Shown here: positions 9,867-22,830 of the stretch, in pieces
Layout: each line of letters opens with the position of its first letter
Numbering within the stretch: the first letter of the stretch is position 1
Assembly: GCA_022564935.1 (NCBI GenBank)
Contig: JADFKM010000002.1
Coordinates: forward strand, 5,852 to 69,851
Reading direction: 5' to 3'
Length of the DNA: 64,000 nucleotides
Source of the DNA: Candidatus Dadabacteria bacterium
GTDB taxonomy: Bacteria > Desulfobacterota_D > UBA1144 > Nemesobacterales > JADFKM01
Notes under the pieces: generated by a model
The model's database searches: none
What the model saw: only the letters and a program-made list of their open reading frames with translations
Told to the model about the DNA's origin: nothing
Program-made: the position numbers and the translations under genes

Positions 9867-12572
9867 TTAACCTATATTGCTCAGGGCTTCCAGGATCTCT
9901 TGGAGCTTTGCTTTTTTGATCGAGAGCTCTTTGAACCTCTCTCTCTCTTTTTCAACCACTTCTTCGGGGGCTCGGTCGATAAAGCTCCTGTTCGAAAGCT
10001 TCTTGCCCGACTGTTCTAGGCTCTTAATGAGTTTCTCTAACTCGCGGTTTATCCTCTCTATCTCCTTGGACACATCTATAAGCCCCTCTACGGGTATAAA
10101 TACTTCGAGACCGCCCACTACCTGAGCAATCGCGTTAGCCGGTTTACCGCCACGCGTTATATTCAGCTCGGCCACCCTGCCGAGATTGGCAATCAAGTCC
10201 CGGCCCGATTCAGCCTTCCCCCTCATTTTCTCATCAGTGGAAAAGAGCGTAACATTCACCGTCGTAGTAGGGTGAAGCCCAACAACCGCCCTAAGGTTCC
10301 TTATGGCCGCGATGATCTCTTTTATGAACTCCACTAAGGCGTAAGCCTCTTCGTCGCACTCCGATTCGTCAAAGACGGGAAAGGAGCTGACCATTATACT
10401 GTCGGCAAGCCCGCCTTCGGGTGATTTCAAATTTACCCCGATGCTCCTGAGTCTCTGGTAAATCTCTTCGGTTATGAAAGGAGACACGGGATGAAGGAGC
10501 TGAAGGGAGTTTAACAGCACCTTTATGAGAACGCTCTGAGTTCTGTATCGCGCAGGGGTATCCTCACCCGTTAATACGGGCTTAACGAGCTCGATGTACC
10601 AGTCACAAAACTCACCCCAGATGAACTGATAAATTGTACGAGCCACCTTGTCGAACTCGTAACTCCCCAGCGAGCTCTCGACCTCACGCACGGTGTAGTT
10701 GAGCCTCGTCAATATCCACCTGTCTACTATTGACGGCTCCGAGGCGCAGCCCTTGCCGGGAGTGTAGCCGCCCAGATTAAGGAACAGGAACCTGGATGCG
10801 TTCCATATCTTGTTCATGAAGTTCCTGTAGCCCTCAATCACCGCGATGGAGAGCTTAATATCCCTTCCTTGAGTAGCAAGGGCCGTGAGAGCGAACCTGA
10901 GCGAGTCTGCCCCGTAGGTGCCCATTATATCCAACGGGTCGATAACGTTGCCCTTTGTCTTGCTCATCTTCTCGCCTTTCTCATCCCTGATAAGACCGTG
11001 AATGTAGACCTCTCTGAACGGCACCTCACCCATAAATTTTAGCCCCATCATTATCATTCTCGCCACCCAGAAAAATATGATGTCAAAGCCTGTGACAAGC
11101 ACGCTTGTCGGGTAGTAATTTCTTAGCTCCGAGGTCTTCTCAGGCCAGCCCAGGGCGGAAAATGGCCACAGGGCGGATGAAAACCACGTGTCGAGCACGT
11201 CCTCATCGCGACTCAGCTCAATATCCACTCCGTAATGCTCCTTAGCAGCGGCTCCCGCGTCCACTTCGCTAAGCTCGACAAACACCTTCCCGTCAGGGCC
11301 GTACCACGCCGGGATGCGGTGTCCCCACCATATCTGACGGGAAACGCACCACGGCTGTATGTTCCTCATCCATTCAAAATATGTGGACTTCCAGCGCTCA
11401 GGGATAAACTTTATCCTTCCCTGCTCAACGGCCTCAATGGCCGGAGCCGCAAGCGCCTTGGCGTCGACATACCACTGGTCCGTAAGCCAGGGCTCGATTA
11501 CAACGCCCGACCGGTCCCCATAGGGAACAACGTGGACGTGCTCGGTGACTTTGTCAACAAGCCCGAGCTTCTCCATATCCATCACTACTGCTTCCCTTGC
11601 CTCGTGACGGTCGAGCCCTCTGTATTTCTCGGGCGCGTTTTCGTTGAGCGATGCGTCCCGGTCGAATATATTGATTTCATCTAATTTGTGGCGCCTACCG
11701 ACCTCAAAGTCGTTAAAATCATGCGCAGGGGTGATTTTTACGGCCCCTGTGCCCTTCTCAGGGTCGGAGTATTCATCGGCAATGATCGGTATGCGCCTTC
11801 CCACAAGGGGGAGTACGACGCTCTTTCCGACCAGACGGGAGTACCTCTCGTCCTCAGGATGAACGGCCACGGCGACATCACCCAGCATGGTCTCGGGCCT
11901 CGTGGTGGCAACGGTGATGTACCGGCCTCCGCCGTCTTCAATCGGGTACCGGAAGTACCACAGACGACCCTTTACCTTCCGCTGCTCCACTTCCAGGTCG
12001 GAGATGGCCGTATGCAGTTTGGGGTCCCAGTTTACAAGACGCTTGTCTTTATAAATCAATCCCTGCTTATAAAGCTCCACGAACACCGTCTTAACCGCAA
12101 ATGAGAGACCCTCATCCATGGTAAAACGCTCTTTTTCCCAATCCGCCGAGGCTCCCAGCCTGTGTAGCTGCGTTAAGATTTTGCCCCCCGAATCCCTCTT
12201 CCACTGCCACACTCGGTTTACGAACGCCTCCCTTCCCAGGTCGTGACGCGTCAGGGAGCTTGCTTCCAGATCCCTTTCCACTACCATTTGCGTGGCAATC
12301 CCCGCATGGTCCGTTCCGGGAACCCACAAGGCACTCATCCCCTTCATCCTCCGGTAACGGACTAGGGTGTCCTGGAGTGTGTTATTAAGCGCATGTCCAA
12401 TGTGTAGAGACCCCGTTATGTTGGGGGGAGGTATAACTATTGAGAAGGTGCTGCTTTTCGGGTCGGATGGAGCGGTAAAGTACCCCTTTTCAATCCAGAA
12501 TTCATACCACTTGCCCTCTACGCTCCCCGGGTTGTACGTCTTTTCGAATTTAGCCGCCGCGCCACCGTCCAT
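9867..12572 (-). CDS. valS: Valyl-tRNA synthetase
   Basis: A 901-residue class I aminoacyl-tRNA synthetase that charges tRNA(Val). The nucleotide-binding HIGH motif is in PNITGSLHIGHA near residue 55, and the KMSKS loop reads KMSKTKG. An editing (CP1) domain with TTRPETMLGD lies between them. The C-terminal region is rich in Lys/Glu heptads (IERINRELEKL), the usual valyl coiled-coil arm. It begins 4 bases after the rpoC stop, so it is probably the distal gene of the rpoBC transcript. Confidence 0.95.
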   Translation of the reverse strand: MDGGAAAKFEKTYNPGSVEGKWYEFWIEKGYFTAPSDPKSSTFSIVIPPPNITGSLHIGHALNNTLQDTLVRYRRMKGMSALWVPGTDHAGIATQMVVERDLEASSLTRHDLGREAFVNRVWQWKRDSGGKILTQLHRLGASADWEKERFTMDEGLSFAVKTVFVELYKQGLIYKDKRLVNWDPKLHTAISDLEVEQRKVKGRLWYFRYPIEDGGGRYITVATTRPETMLGDVAVAVHPEDERYSRLVGKSVVLPLVGRRIPIIADEYSDPEKGTGAVKITPAHDFNDFEVGRRHKLDEINIFDRDASLNENAPEKYRGLDRHEAREAVVMDMEKLGLVDKVTEHVHVVPYGDRSGVVIEPWLTDQWYVDAKALAAPAIEAVEQGRIKFIPERWKSTYFEWMRNIQPWCVSRQIWWGHRIPAWYGPDGKVFVELSEVDAGAAAKEHYGVDIELSRDEDVLDTWFSSALWPFSALGWPEKTSELRNYYPTSVLVTGFDIIFFWVARMIMMGLKFMGEVPFREVYIHGLIRDEKGEKMSKTKGNVIDPLDIMGTYGADSLRFALTALATQGRDIKLSIAVIEGYRNFMNKIWNASRFLFLNLGGYTPGKGCASEPSIVDRWILTRLNYTVREVESSLGSYEFDKVARTIYQFIWGEFCDWYIELVKPVLTGEDTPARYRTQSVLIKVLLNSLQLLHPVSPFITEEIYQRLRSIGVNLKSPEGGLADSIMVSSFPVFDESECDEEAYALVEFIKEIIAAIRNLRAVVGLHPTTTVNVTLFSTDEKMRGKAESGRDLIANLGRVAELNITRGGKPANAIAQVVGGLEVFIPVEGLIDVSKEIERINRELEKLIKSLEQSGKKLSNRSFIDRAPEEVVEKERERFKELSIKKAKLQEILEALSNIG

Positions 12573-12576
12573 GCCG

Positions 12577-15500
12577 TTATTCTTTTACTTGTATAGCTAT
12601 AGGAATTTCAAGTACGGGCACTTCCACCTCGACATCGCTGTATACGGGAAGGCCCGTGCCGGCCGGTATCAGCCTTCCAAGGATTACGTTCTCCTTCAGT
12701 CCCCGCAGTAAGTCGACTTTCCCCTCGCATGCGGCTTCGGTCAGCACCCTTGTGGTTTCCTGAAAAGAGGCAGCAGAAAGCCAGCTGTCTGTGCTCAGGG
12801 ACGCCCTTGTGATTCCGAGAAGAAGCGGCTCGGCAGTCGCGGGCTTTTCGCCTTGAGAAACAACCCTTTCGTTTTCATCAAAAAACATGAGCTTCTCGAT
12901 GGGCTCCCCCACGAGGAACGTCGTATCACCGGGGTCCTTAATCCTTACACGTTTTAACATCTGCCTGACGATCGCTTCAATGTGCTTATCGTTTATCTTA
13001 ACGCCCTGGAGACGGTATACCTGCTGTATCTCATCCACCATGTAGCTTGAAAGGGCCATCTCGCCGCGGATCTTCAATATATCATGAGGATTTACGGCAC
13101 CGTCGACAAGCTGGTCTCCAGCCGACACCCTCTCTCCTTCTCTCACCAGAATGTGCTTGCCCCTCGGGACAAGGTACTCCTTGGAGAGATCCTCATCCTC
13201 ATCTGTGATATCAGGAGAGACGATTATGCGCTTCTTCCCCTTCAGGTCTTTGCCGAAAGCAACGATACCGTCGATTTCCGAAACTACTGCAGGCTCCTTG
13301 GGAATTCTGGCTTCAAAAAGCTCGGCGACGCGTGGAAGCCCCCCTGTAATGTCCTTGGTCTTAGCAGTTTCCCTGGGAATTTTGGCCAGTATATTTCCTG
13401 CGTGAATTACTTCTCCTTCGCTTTTCTCTATGATCGCTCCAACCGGAAGGGAATAGCTGTACGCATCGCTGCTTTTATCTCTCACAACAAGAGCGGGATG
13501 GAGATCGGGGCTCTTGGACTCTATCACGACCTTTCTAAATATACCCGTTACCTCATCAACCTGATCCTTTACGCTTATACCTTCCTCGAGGTCTACGAAC
13601 TCTACCACTCCATTTGCCTCGGCAATGAAAGGAGTATTATAAGGGTCCCACTCCGCAAGGAGTGATCCGTCGCCAACCTTATCATCCTCTTCCACATTGA
13701 GCTTGGCTCCCAGCACGAGCGGGTACCTCTCTCTCTCAAGGCCCCTATCTCCTATGACTGCAATAATTCCCGTTCGGTTAATCACAACCTGCTTGCCTTC
13801 GGCATTCCTAACGGCTTTTACCCCGATAAGCTTGACCGATCCTTCATGCCTGCTCTCAAGCGTGCTCTCGGCGACCCTCTGGCTGGCGGCGCCTCCTATG
13901 TGAAACGTCCTCATAGTAAGCTGAGTCCCAGGCTCGCCTATGGACTGAGCCGCTATTATGCCTACCGACTCTCCTATGTTGGCCAGTTGTCCGGTGGCCA
14001 GATTTCTGCCGTAGCAGAGCTGGCAGATCCCTTGCTTGGACTGACAGGTAAGGACGCTTCTTATCTTGACCTTCTGCAGGCTCCCGGTTTCATCTATAGC
14101 CTGAGCTGCTCTTTCATCAATTTCCTGATTAGCGGCAACTATAACCTCACCGGTATCGAGATCGACTAAGTCCTCTAAAGCTACACGTCCTAAAACCCTC
14201 TCGCCAAGTCTCTCGATTATTTCTCCGGCTTCTATAAGCGTGCTTATCGTTATCCCGTTTATCGTCCAGCAGTCATACTCCTTAATGGTCACGTCCTGAG
14301 CGACGTCAATGAGCCTTCTGGTAAGATAACCCGCGTTGGCCGTCTTGAGTGCGGTGTCGGCAAGACCCTTTCTAGCGCCGTGAGTCGAGATAAAATACTG
14401 TAGAACCGTCAACCCTTCTCTAAAGTTCGATGTGATCGGAGTCTCGATTATCTCTCCGGAAGGCTTTGCCATAAGCCCCCTCATTCCGGCAAGCTGTCTT
14501 ACCTGAGTCTGGCTCCCCCTAGCCCCGGAATCTACCATCATGTAGATTGGGTTTTTACTTGGCACCGTATGATATTTGCCGTTTTCATCCTTTACTTTGT
14601 CAACCGAAAGGGATTTCATCATCTCCTGGGCCACTTCATCGCTTGTCTTAGCCCAAATATCTATGACTTTATTGTATCTCTCGCCGTCGGTTATCAGTCC
14701 CTGAGAATACTGATTCTGAACCTTGAGTATGTCGTCATGCGCGCTCTGGATCATTTCCTCTTTTTGCTCCGGAATCTTCATATCCTCAAGAGAAATCGAT
14801 ATACCGGCCTGAGTAGAGTATTGAAAACCCAGTGTCCTCAGGCGGTCTGCAAGCAAGACGGTGCTCTTTCCGCCCGCCACGCGAAAACAGGTATCAACCA
14901 GCTCTTCGACCGCACGTTTGGTCATGACCTTATTTACAAGCTCAAACGGCACCACCTCGGGCATGATATCATATAAAAGAACCCTTCCTACGGTAGTGTC
15001 CCAAATCCGGTCTTTGATCCTGGCCTTAATCTTGGCATGTATTTCAATCTCGCCCGTTTCATAGGCCATCCTCACCTCTTCATTCGAGGCAAAAGCCTTC
15101 CCTTCTCCCTTTTGAAACGGCATCTCTCTGGTCATGTAATACACACCTAAGACTATGTCCTGAGTTGGAAGGATAATCGGCTTTCCGTGTGCCGGAGAGA
15201 GTATATTGTTTGTCGACATCATCAGGGTTCTACATTCGGTCTGGGCTTCGATGGAGAGTGGAACATGCACTGCCATCTGGTCGCCGTCAAAGTCGGCGTT
15301 GTACGCCGGGCAAACGAGTGGATGTACCTGAATTGCCTTATCCTCGATGAGAATGGGCTCAAACGCCTGAATACTCAGCCTGTGAAGGGTCGGGGCGCGG
15401 TTGAGCATGACCGGATGCTCCTTTATGACCTCATCAAGGGCATCCCACACCACCGGGGCCTCCTGCTCCACCAGCTTTTTCGCAATCTTGATCGTTGCCG

Positions 15501-16668
15501 CATTACCCCACTTCTCGAGCTTCTGATAAACAAACGGTCTGAAAAGCTCCAAGGCCATTTGTTTCGGAAGGCCGCACTGATGGAGTCTCAGCTCCGGTCC
15601 GACGACAATCACCGTACGACCGGAATAATCAACCCTTTTCCCAAGAAGGTTCTGCCTGAACCTGCCCTGCTTGCCCTTGATAATATCGCTCAGGCTTTTA
15701 AGGGGTCGGTGGTTGTGGCCGAGCACCGGTCTGCCGCGACGACCGTTTTCAAACAGCGCATCAACAGACTCCTGAAGCATTCTCTTTTCGTTCCGGACGA
15801 TGATATCCGGGGCTCCAAGCTCGAGGAGCTTCTTTAGCCTGTTGTTCCTGTTAATCACGCGCCTGTAGAGATCGTTAAGATCCGAAGTCGCAAACCTGCC
15901 TCCATCGAGCGGCACAAGGGGCCTCAAGTCGGGGGGCATTACCGGTATCCGGGTCAGAATCATCCACTCCTGTTTATTGCCCGATCCCTTGAACGCCTCG
16001 ACTATTCTCAACCTCTTCGTTGTTCTCGCCCTCTTTACAGGAGAAGTCGAGCTATTCATCTCCTCCCTGAGCTTTACGGAAAGCTCAATGAGGTCGATTT
16101 TCTTGAGCATTTCCCTTATCGTTTCGGCTCCCATGCCCACTTTGAATGTTGGGCCGTACTCCTCAAGCTCCCTGCGGTACTTGTCTTCGCTTAAAACCTC
16201 CCCGAATTTAAGATCTGTCTCCGCCGGGTCGATGACGACATAGCATTCGTAATAAAGCACCTTTTCCAGGTCTTTGAGCGTCATATCCAACAGCATTCCT
16301 ATACGCGTGGGTATACTCCTCAAAAACCAGATATGCGCAACGGGCGAGGCCAGTTCTATGTGCGCCATCCTCTCGCGCCTTACCTTGCTTGAGATCACCT
16401 CTACCCCGCACTTCTCACACGTTATACCCCTGTGCTTTAGCCTCTTATATTTTCCACACAGGCACTCATAATCTTTAATCGGACCGAAAATTTTTGCGCA
16501 AAACAGACCGTTGCGCTCCGGCTTAAACGTCCTATAGTTTATCGTTTCCGGCTTCCGGACTTCCCCAAAAGACCAGGATTTAATTTTGTCCGGTGATGCA
16601 ATGGAAATCTTTACAGCCTCATACTCCGACGGGTTTATCGGCTTTTCAAATAGGGATTCAATGTCCAA
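12577..16668 (-). CDS. rpoC: RNA polymerase beta' subunit
   Basis: A 1363-residue largest subunit of RNA polymerase. The N-terminal zinc ribbon has C69, C71, C84 and C87. The catalytic magnesium loop NADFDGDQM places three aspartates at 459, 461 and 463. A second zinc site is in the C-terminal half ([13 protein letters not shown]). The start codon is TTG, preceded by GGGAGG six to seven bases upstream, and the [10 protein letters not shown] opening matches no earlier frame. It lies 26 bases after rpoB. Confidence 0.97.
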   Translation of the reverse strand: MDIESLFEKPINPSEYEAVKISIASPDKIKSWSFGEVRKPETINYRTFKPERNGLFCAKIFGPIKDYECLCGKYKRLKHRGITCEKCGVEVISSKVRRERMAHIELASPVAHIWFLRSIPTRIGMLLDMTLKDLEKVLYYECYVVIDPAETDLKFGEVLSEDKYRRELEEYGPTFKVGMGAETIREMLKKIDLIELSVKLREEMNSSTSPVKRARTTKRLRIVEAFKGSGNKQEWMILTRIPVMPPDLRPLVPLDGGRFATSDLNDLYRRVINRNNRLKKLLELGAPDIIVRNEKRMLQESVDALFENGRRGRPVLGHNHRPLKSLSDIIKGKQGRFRQNLLGKRVDYSGRTVIVVGPELRLHQCGLPKQMALELFRPFVYQKLEKWGNAATIKIAKKLVEQEAPVVWDALDEVIKEHPVMLNRAPTLHRLSIQAFEPILIEDKAIQVHPLVCPAYNADFDGDQMAVHVPLSIEAQTECRTLMMSTNNILSPAHGKPIILPTQDIVLGVYYMTREMPFQKGEGKAFASNEEVRMAYETGEIEIHAKIKARIKDRIWDTTVGRVLLYDIMPEVVPFELVNKVMTKRAVEELVDTCFRVAGGKSTVLLADRLRTLGFQYSTQAGISISLEDMKIPEQKEEMIQSAHDDILKVQNQYSQGLITDGERYNKVIDIWAKTSDEVAQEMMKSLSVDKVKDENGKYHTVPSKNPIYMMVDSGARGSQTQVRQLAGMRGLMAKPSGEIIETPITSNFREGLTVLQYFISTHGARKGLADTALKTANAGYLTRRLIDVAQDVTIKEYDCWTINGITISTLIEAGEIIERLGERVLGRVALEDLVDLDTGEVIVAANQEIDERAAQAIDETGSLQKVKIRSVLTCQSKQGICQLCYGRNLATGQLANIGESVGIIAAQSIGEPGTQLTMRTFHIGGAASQRVAESTLESRHEGSVKLIGVKAVRNAEGKQVVINRTGIIAVIGDRGLERERYPLVLGAKLNVEEDDKVGDGSLLAEWDPYNTPFIAEANGVVEFVDLEEGISVKDQVDEVTGIFRKVVIESKSPDLHPALVVRDKSSDAYSYSLPVGAIIEKSEGEVIHAGNILAKIPRETAKTKDITGGLPRVAELFEARIPKEPAVVSEIDGIVAFGKDLKGKKRIIVSPDITDEDEDLSKEYLVPRGKHILVREGERVSAGDQLVDGAVNPHDILKIRGEMALSSYMVDEIQQVYRLQGVKINDKHIEAIVRQMLKRVRIKDPGDTTFLVGEPIEKLMFFDENERVVSQGEKPATAEPLLLGITRASLSTDSWLSAASFQETTRVLTEAACEGKVDLLRGLKENVILGRLIPAGTGLPVYSDVEVEVPVLEIPIAIQVKE

Positions 16669-16694
16669 GACCTACCTCCCAATATTTTATTCAG

Positions 16695-19600
16695 CTATCC
16701 CTTAGTACTCTCTGAGCCTTGAATGAGATCAACATCAAGTGCCAGAGCCTGAAGCTCCTTTTGCAGCACCTTAAAGGATTCGGGCAAACCCGGCTCAAAG
16801 CTCATGTCTCCTTTAACTATTGAATCAAATATCCGCGTCCTACCAACCACATCGTCCGATTTAACTGTAAGAAACTCCTGAAGTGTATAGGAAGCACCGT
16901 AAGCCTCCAGTGCCCATACTTCCATCTCGCCCAGCCTCTGTCCCCCGAAATGGGCCTTTCCGCCAAGCGGCTGCTGCGTGACCAGGGAATAGGGCCCGAT
17001 CGCCCTGGCATGGATCTTCTCCTCGACGAGGTGATGGAGCTTTAACATGTACATAACCCCGACCGTTACCTTCTGGTCGAAGGGCTCACCCGTGCGGCCG
17101 TCAAAAAGTATCGTCTTCCCATCAGTGGGTATGAAGGTAGTTTCAAGCATCTTCTTTATATCTTTTTCACTCGCCCCGTCAAACACCGGAGATGCTATCG
17201 GCACACCTTGGCTGAGCCTGCGAGCTATGTTGATAATCTCCGTGTCATCAACCTCGTCCAAGGCCTTATCGACCACTTCAGTTCCATAAATATTCTTTAG
17301 CTTTTCACGAATGACGGACGGGCTGAAGTTGTTGTCAATGTACTCGCTGATTTGGGCTCCAAGCTCCTTGGCCGCCCATCCGAGATGGGTCTCGAGGATT
17401 TGACCTATGTTCATTCTCGAAGGCACGCCCAGAGGATTAAGCACCATGTCGACCGGGGTACCGTCCGGAAGATAGGGCATGTCCTCCTCGGGAACCATTT
17501 TGGAAATCACTCCCTTGTTCCCATGCCTGCCGGCCATCTTGTCGCCCACCTGAAGCTTCCTCTTAACGGCAACATAAACCTTAACGACCTTCAGTACGCC
17601 TGGGGGAAGCTCGTCGGGCTTAATAAGTTTTGAAATCTTCTCATCATAGACCCTCTTTATAAGCTCAATCTGGTCGTTGGCGTTCTCGATATTGTTCTTT
17701 ATTTCAGCCTCTAGGACCTCACCGCCCATTATCGAAATATCGGCCAGCTTTTCGAAAGGAATTAAGGCCAAAGTCTCTTTCGTGATCACCTCAGACTTTT
17801 TCAAAACCGTTTTCCTGCTGACGGTGACCTTGCCTGCTGAGGTCTTGCCCAGGATGAGTAACTTGATACTGTCAATCGCGCTCTCTCGCAGAATCTTAAT
17901 TTCATCCTCCCTGTCCTGCTTTAGCTGGGCAATATCATAATCTTCAATGCTCTTTGCCCTTTCATCTTTATCGACCATCCTGGAAATGAGCATCTTCACA
18001 TCTATGACCGTACCGTTAACTCCGGGACCCGCCTTAAGGGAAGTGTCTTTAACGTCGCCCGCCTTGTCTCCAAATATAGCGCGCAGCAGTCTCTCCTCTG
18101 GGGAGAGCTGAGTCTCGCCCTTAGGCGATATCTTGCCCACGAGTATGTCTCCGGAGTTAACATCGGCTCCTACTCTGATGATTCCGCTTTCATCAAGGTT
18201 TCTAAGAGCCTCCTCGCCGACATTGGGGATATCCCTGGTAATTTCTTCCCGACCCATCTTGGTTTCCCTCGCTATACACTCGAACTCTTCGATATGGATG
18301 GAGGTGAATTTGTCTTCTTTGCTGACCTTTTCACTTATGAGTATGGCGTCCTCGAAATTGTAGCCGCCCCACGGCATGAACGCGACCATGATATTTTGTC
18401 CGAGGGCCAGCTCCCCCTCATCGGTCGATGGGCCGTCGGCGATTACCTGCCCCATGTTTACCCTTTGCCCCTTAACCACAATGGGTCTTTGATTCCAGCA
18501 GGTGTTTTGGTTAGAACGCTGGAACTTGGTCAGATTATATATGTCAACTCCGCCCTCTTCGCCGTTTTCATTCCGGCGTATGACCAATCTTGAAGCGTCG
18601 ACATATTCTGCCACGCCGTCGGTTTTAGAAATCACTGTTACGCCGGAATCCTTGGCCACCGTTCGCTCAAGCCCTGTGCCCACAAGGGGCGAGGAGGTAC
18701 GAATAAGCGGAACCGCTTGTCGCTGCATATTAGACCCCATAAGCGCCCTGTTGGCATCGTCGTGCTCAAGAAAAGGAATGAGTGAAGCCGAAACAGACAC
18801 CAGCTGGGACGGGGACACGTCCATAAGCTGGACGTTTTCCCTCGGGGTCATCAGGAACTCACCCTTGTGGCGGGTTGATACAAGGTCCAGCTTGAACCTT
18901 CCCTTCCCGTCGAGGGGAGCATTCGCCTGAGCTATGATATAGTCTTCTTCTTCCAGGGCGTTCATATACACGATTTCTTCCGTCACCCTTGAGTTTTTAG
19001 CCACCCTGTAGGGAGTCAGTATGAACCCGTACTCATTTATCTTGGCGTAGGTGCTGAGACTGGAGATCAAGCCGATGTTCGGCCCTTCCGGCGTTTCGAT
19101 CGGGCATATCCTTCCGTAGTGAGACGAGTGAACGTCTCGAACCTCAAACCCCGCGCGCTCCCTGGTAAGACCCCCGGGCCCGAGGGCGCTAAGCCTCCTT
19201 TTGTGGGTTATCTCACTCAATGGGTTCGTCTGGTCCATAAACTGAGATAGCTGACCGGTAGCGAAAAACTCCTTCACGACGGCTATAACGGTTTTAGGGA
19301 TGAGCAGCTCGCTGGGCATCAAATTTTCCACCGCCTGATAGCTCATCCTCTCTTTAACCGAGCGGGCAAGCCTTTCAAGGCCGTGATAAAAGCGGTCTTC
19401 AATCAACTCTCCCACGGTACGCACCCTTCTGTTACCCAGGTGGTCTATATCATCTGTGGTTCCCCGGCCGCCTTTTAGGTTCAGGAGGTATTGAACCGTA
19501 TATAAAATGTCCTCTTTGATCAGTGTAAGCAGATCATCGGGGACGTTGTGGTTCAGCTTGTGGTTTATCTTTACCCGGCCGACCTTTGAGAGCCTGTAAG

Positions 19601-20816
19601 TGTCGGGATTGAAAAACATGTTGTTGAAAAATTTCTCGGCAACAGCTAGTGTAGGGGGGTCGGTCGGTCTGAATTTCTTGTAAATCTGGGTAATAGCTTC
19701 CTCGGTACTGCTGACTCTATCGGTAATGATAGTGTTTCTGAGAGATGCACTTACAGAGAGGTTGTCGATGAAGAAAACCTTGAACTCTCCTATGCCTTGA
19801 GAGACTAAGGCGTCGAGCACCTCCTGGGTAATCTCCTCGTTGAAATTGATCAAGACCTCCCCGGTGGTTTCGCTTACAATGTCTTGAGCCGCTACCCTGC
19901 CTATTAGGTCTTCAAGCTCAATTGCAATTCTATCGATCTTAGATTCAATGAGTTTATCAATAGTGTTTTTTGTAAACTTCTTTCCCGCCTTTACCAAAAG
20001 GTCTCCGGTCTTAGGATCGACCGTATCTTTTGTAGCGCGCTGGTATGACAAAATATCGGCATCGACGCTTTTATATGCTTCTTTGCCGTCCAAGTACACC
20101 GTTTCAACGGGATAAAATTTGAGAAGAATTTCCTTTGTGCTGTAGCCAAGGGCTTTGAGAAGAACAGAGGCAGGGAACTTCTTTTTCCTGTCTATCCTCA
20201 CCTGAAGGTGGTCTTTCGTATCAAACTCAAAATCCAGCCAGCGACCGTCCTGGGGCACTATACGAGCAGAATAGGACGACTTTCCCAAGGCCTGATCTTT
20301 TTTTTGCTGGTCGAAAAACACTCCTGGAGAACGGTGAAGCTGGCTGACTATAACCCTTTCGGTTCCGTTGATGATAAATGCACCGTTTGAAGTCATAAGT
20401 GGGATCTCCCCGAAATAGACATCTTGTTCTTTGACGTCCCGTATCATACGCTCACCGCCATCCTCAGATGGAGGATCCCATATGATCAGACGAAACTTAA
20501 CATAAAGCGGCGCTACATAGGTGTAGCTCTTGAGCCGGCATTCAATCGAGTCGTATTTTGGCACGTCAAGACGGTAGCTGACGTACTCAAGGGAGGCTCG
20601 TTCATTGTAATCCTCAATCGGAAACACGGTTTGAAATGCCCGTTCAAGACCTTTATTGGTACGTTGAGTAACATCACTGTCTTCAAACTCGGCTTGAAGG
20701 AACTCTTTGTATGACTGCAGTTGAACTTCGAGGAGATGCGGTATTTCGAGCACCGAGGGAATCTTCCCAAAGCTCTTTCTCAGTTTATATGCCTCTATTC
20801 TGTTAAGACTCACCAC
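16695..20816 (-). CDS. rpoB: RNA polymerase beta subunit
   Basis: A 1373-residue beta subunit of RNA polymerase. The rifampicin-pocket region is typical ([20 protein letters not shown]), and the C-terminus has the conserved [20 protein letters not shown] block. The first codon is GTG (a second GTG follows directly), preceded by AGGGGG at a good distance. It is separated from rplL by 135 bases that hold only a small hairpin, so it is probably read together with the L10-L12 genes with partial attenuation or processing between. Confidence 0.97.
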   Translation of the reverse strand: MVSLNRIEAYKLRKSFGKIPSVLEIPHLLEVQLQSYKEFLQAEFEDSDVTQRTNKGLERAFQTVFPIEDYNERASLEYVSYRLDVPKYDSIECRLKSYTYVAPLYVKFRLIIWDPPSEDGGERMIRDVKEQDVYFGEIPLMTSNGAFIINGTERVIVSQLHRSPGVFFDQQKKDQALGKSSYSARIVPQDGRWLDFEFDTKDHLQVRIDRKKKFPASVLLKALGYSTKEILLKFYPVETVYLDGKEAYKSVDADILSYQRATKDTVDPKTGDLLVKAGKKFTKNTIDKLIESKIDRIAIELEDLIGRVAAQDIVSETTGEVLINFNEEITQEVLDALVSQGIGEFKVFFIDNLSVSASLRNTIITDRVSSTEEAITQIYKKFRPTDPPTLAVAEKFFNNMFFNPDTYRLSKVGRVKINHKLNHNVPDDLLTLIKEDILYTVQYLLNLKGGRGTTDDIDHLGNRRVRTVGELIEDRFYHGLERLARSVKERMSYQAVENLMPSELLIPKTVIAVVKEFFATGQLSQFMDQTNPLSEITHKRRLSALGPGGLTRERAGFEVRDVHSSHYGRICPIETPEGPNIGLISSLSTYAKINEYGFILTPYRVAKNSRVTEEIVYMNALEEEDYIIAQANAPLDGKGRFKLDLVSTRHKGEFLMTPRENVQLMDVSPSQLVSVSASLIPFLEHDDANRALMGSNMQRQAVPLIRTSSPLVGTGLERTVAKDSGVTVISKTDGVAEYVDASRLVIRRNENGEEGGVDIYNLTKFQRSNQNTCWNQRPIVVKGQRVNMGQVIADGPSTDEGELALGQNIMVAFMPWGGYNFEDAILISEKVSKEDKFTSIHIEEFECIARETKMGREEITRDIPNVGEEALRNLDESGIIRVGADVNSGDILVGKISPKGETQLSPEERLLRAIFGDKAGDVKDTSLKAGPGVNGTVIDVKMLISRMVDKDERAKSIEDYDIAQLKQDREDEIKILRESAIDSIKLLILGKTSAGKVTVSRKTVLKKSEVITKETLALIPFEKLADISIMGGEVLEAEIKNNIENANDQIELIKRVYDEKISKLIKPDELPPGVLKVVKVYVAVKRKLQVGDKMAGRHGNKGVISKMVPEEDMPYLPDGTPVDMVLNPLGVPSRMNIGQILETHLGWAAKELGAQISEYIDNNFSPSVIREKLKNIYGTEVVDKALDEVDDTEIINIARRLSQGVPIASPVFDGASEKDIKKMLETTFIPTDGKTILFDGRTGEPFDQKVTVGVMYMLKLHHLVEEKIHARAIGPYSLVTQQPLGGKAHFGGQRLGEMEVWALEAYGASYTLQEFLTVKSDDVVGRTRIFDSIVKGDMSFEPGLPESFKVLQKELQALALDVDLIQGSESTKG

Positions 20817-20880
20817 TCTCTACCCCCTTTGCGCTGTTTCATATCAAAAAGGCCGAAATTAAAGGAATCCCTTACAAGGA

Positions 20881-20897
20881 AGGGGCATAGTTCCCCT
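20881..20897 (-). other. Small hairpin in the rplL-rpoB spacer
   Basis: An AGGGG/CCCCT inverted repeat with a 7-base loop lies in the 135-base gap after rplL. There is no U-tract after it on the minus strand, so it is not a classic terminator. In other bacteria this spacer carries an attenuator or RNase III site, so such a role is possible but weakly supported. Confidence 0.25.
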
Positions 20898-20951
20898 ACC
20901 AAGCAACGGCTTTAATCACGTGCGGTAATGACGTTGTATCAAAACCTCGAA

Positions 20952-21341
20952 CTATTTTAATTCTACTTTAGCTCCCGCCGACTCCAATTTTTGCTTCATC
21001 TCTTCAGCTTCTTCTTTCTTCAAGCCTTCTTTAATGGTATTCGGAGCGCCTTCGACCAGCTCCTTAGCGTCCTTGAGTCCAAGAGAAGTCATTCCTCGCA
21101 CGGCCTTGATGACCTGTATCTTGTTGTCGCCGATCTCTGAGAGCACCAGATCAAACTCATCCTTCTCAGGGACGGCACCTTCGGTTTCAGTCCCCACACC
21201 GGGCCCTGCAGGCATCATACTGATTTGAGGAGCGGCTTTAATATCAAACTTTTCCTCAATCTCCTTAACCAGCTCCGAGACCTCAAGTATTGTAGCCTTT
21301 TCAAGGTAAGAGATAACGTCTTCTCTAGTTGTATTGGCCAT
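20952..21341 (-). CDS. rplL: 50S ribosomal protein L7/L12
   Basis: A 129-residue stalk protein that binds translation GTPases. It has an N-terminal dimerisation helix region, an Ala/Gly/Pro hinge near residues 43-55 and the C-terminal domain with [20 protein letters not shown]. The ATG follows a perfect AGGAGG nine bases upstream, in keeping with its high copy number in the ribosome. It follows rplJ by 76 bases. Confidence 0.96.
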   Translation of the reverse strand: MANTTREDVISYLEKATILEVSELVKEIEEKFDIKAAPQISMMPAGPGVGTETEGAVPEKDEFDLVLSEIGDNKIQVIKAVRGMTSLGLKDAKELVEGAPNTIKEGLKKEEAEEMKQKLESAGAKVELK

Positions 21342-21417
21342 AACCTCAACCTCCTTTGCGGTTATTAAGTATTTGGTTTAGACGAAGAAAGAAAATCATC
21401 ATACGGCTTCTAATTAC

Positions 21418-21954
21418 CTAACCAGCGTTTTCTTCCTTCTCTTTTTTTTCCTTTAAAGCACCTAAGGCGTCTAGAAGCTTGGTTTGAGTTTGCCTCAAAG
21501 CCCCCAGGAAATTCGACACGGGAGAGCAAAGAAGCCCCATAAACTGCGCTAGAAGAACCTCCTTAGAGGGCAACTTGGAAATCTCCTCGATTTCCTCTAC
21601 CGTAACTGCCATACCGTCTATTATTCCACCTTTAAGCACGATCGCCGGAAGCTCCTTTTTCGATTCGGTAATCACTTTGGCAACCGGGGAGGGCTCGCCT
21701 TTTACTATAGCAATAGCCGTGGGGCCGACAAACAGGTCATGGAGTTTTTCCACATCCGTATCCTTGGAGGCAATCTTTAGGAGGGAGTTTTTGACCACCT
21801 TCAACTCGCCCTCGGCCCGCTTAAGATTCCTCCTTACAAGCTCAATCTCCTTTACGGTAAGTCCTTTGTACTCCAGCACGAAAAGAGACGGATTTGTTTT
21901 GAAGGCCTCATTAAACTCCTTTACCAACTCCTCCTTTGCAACTCTAGACAGCAT
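21418..21954 (-). CDS. rplJ: 50S ribosomal protein L10
   Basis: A 178-residue stalk base protein that anchors L7/L12 dimers on 23S rRNA. N-terminal VAKEELVKEFNEAF and central LFVGPTAIAI are family features. The C-terminal helix carrying the L12 binding sites is followed by a Lys/Glu-rich tail. The 76-base leader between rplA and rplJ is where L10 would autoregulate its mRNA in known systems; no specific fold was traced. Confidence 0.95.
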   Translation of the reverse strand: MLSRVAKEELVKEFNEAFKTNPSLFVLEYKGLTVKEIELVRRNLKRAEGELKVVKNSLLKIASKDTDVEKLHDLFVGPTAIAIVKGEPSPVAKVITESKKELPAIVLKGGIIDGMAVTVEEIEEISKLPSKEVLLAQFMGLLCSPVSNFLGALRQTQTKLLDALGALKEKKEKEENAG

Positions 21955-22030
21955 TGGTCAGCTCCTTGGAACCTGGATAATTGATATTACGCATCAAAAA
22001 TTCATCTATTATCAATACTGCGCCAACAAC

Positions 22031-22753
22031 CTACGCGGCCAGTTCAAACCCCTTTAAAGATTCGCGAACACTAGTCAGGTCAACCTTAATCCCCGGGCCC
22101 ATAGTCGAAGAAATCACTATTTTTCTAAGGAAAACCCCCTTTGATGCGGGCGGTTTCCTTTTGGTCAGCGTGTCGATGAATACCAGGAAGTTATCCCTCA
22201 ACTTCTCGGGGCCGAAAGACAACTTGCCGATAGGCACATGAATGACTCCGCCTTTATCGTTCCTCATTTCAATTCTTCCGGCTTTGGCCTCGGTAACCGC
22301 GTTCTGTACTTCAAATGTAACGGAGCCGACTTTGGGGCTTGGCATAAGGCCCCTAGGCCCCAGAACCTTGCCCAGCTTGGCGACAATTGACATTACGTCA
22401 GGAGTGGCTATAGCAACATCAAAATCAAGCCAGTTCTCGTTTAATATTTTCTCGACAAGATCTTCGGCTCCCACGAAATCGGCTCCGCTGCGCTCCGCCT
22501 CGGCCGCCTTGTCTCCCTTGGCAAACACCGCTACCCTGATTTCCTTTCCAATGCCGTGAGGAAGAACCATTGCATTCCTGATCTGCTGCTCAGCATGTCT
22601 GGGATCAATACCCAGCTTTACCGCAACCTCAACGGTTTCATCGAACTTGGCTACACCGGTCTCGACAAGAAGAGCCATAGCCTCCGTTACGGGGTAGAAT
22701 TTTAGCAAATCCACTTTACTTCTGGCTTCTATGTATTTCTTTCCTTTTGCCAT
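22031..22753 (-). CDS. rplA: 50S ribosomal protein L1
   Basis: A 240-residue L1 protein of the ribosomal exit-site stalk, also a translational repressor of the L11 operon in other bacteria. The start is the ATG of [10 protein letters not shown] with a GAGGAG ten bases upstream; a GTG seven codons earlier is less likely. The conserved [15 protein letters not shown] block and FVGAEDL are present. Confidence 0.95.
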   Translation of the reverse strand: MAKGKKYIEARSKVDLLKFYPVTEAMALLVETGVAKFDETVEVAVKLGIDPRHAEQQIRNAMVLPHGIGKEIRVAVFAKGDKAAEAERSGADFVGAEDLVEKILNENWLDFDVAIATPDVMSIVAKLGKVLGPRGLMPSPKVGSVTFEVQNAVTEAKAGRIEMRNDKGGVIHVPIGKLSFGPEKLRDNFLVFIDTLTKRKPPASKGVFLRKIVISSTMGPGIKVDLTSVRESLKGFELAA

Positions 22754-22830
22754 GCTTCTCTGTCTCCTCAACACTCCCTTGCTTGCTTAAAACTCAAAGC
22801 TCACAGAAGATTCAATACTACGGGCTACGT

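Noticed and set aside
20881-20897. Transcription terminator between rplL and rpoB
   Set aside because: The hairpin has only 5 pairs and no U-tract, so it is recorded only as a small structure.
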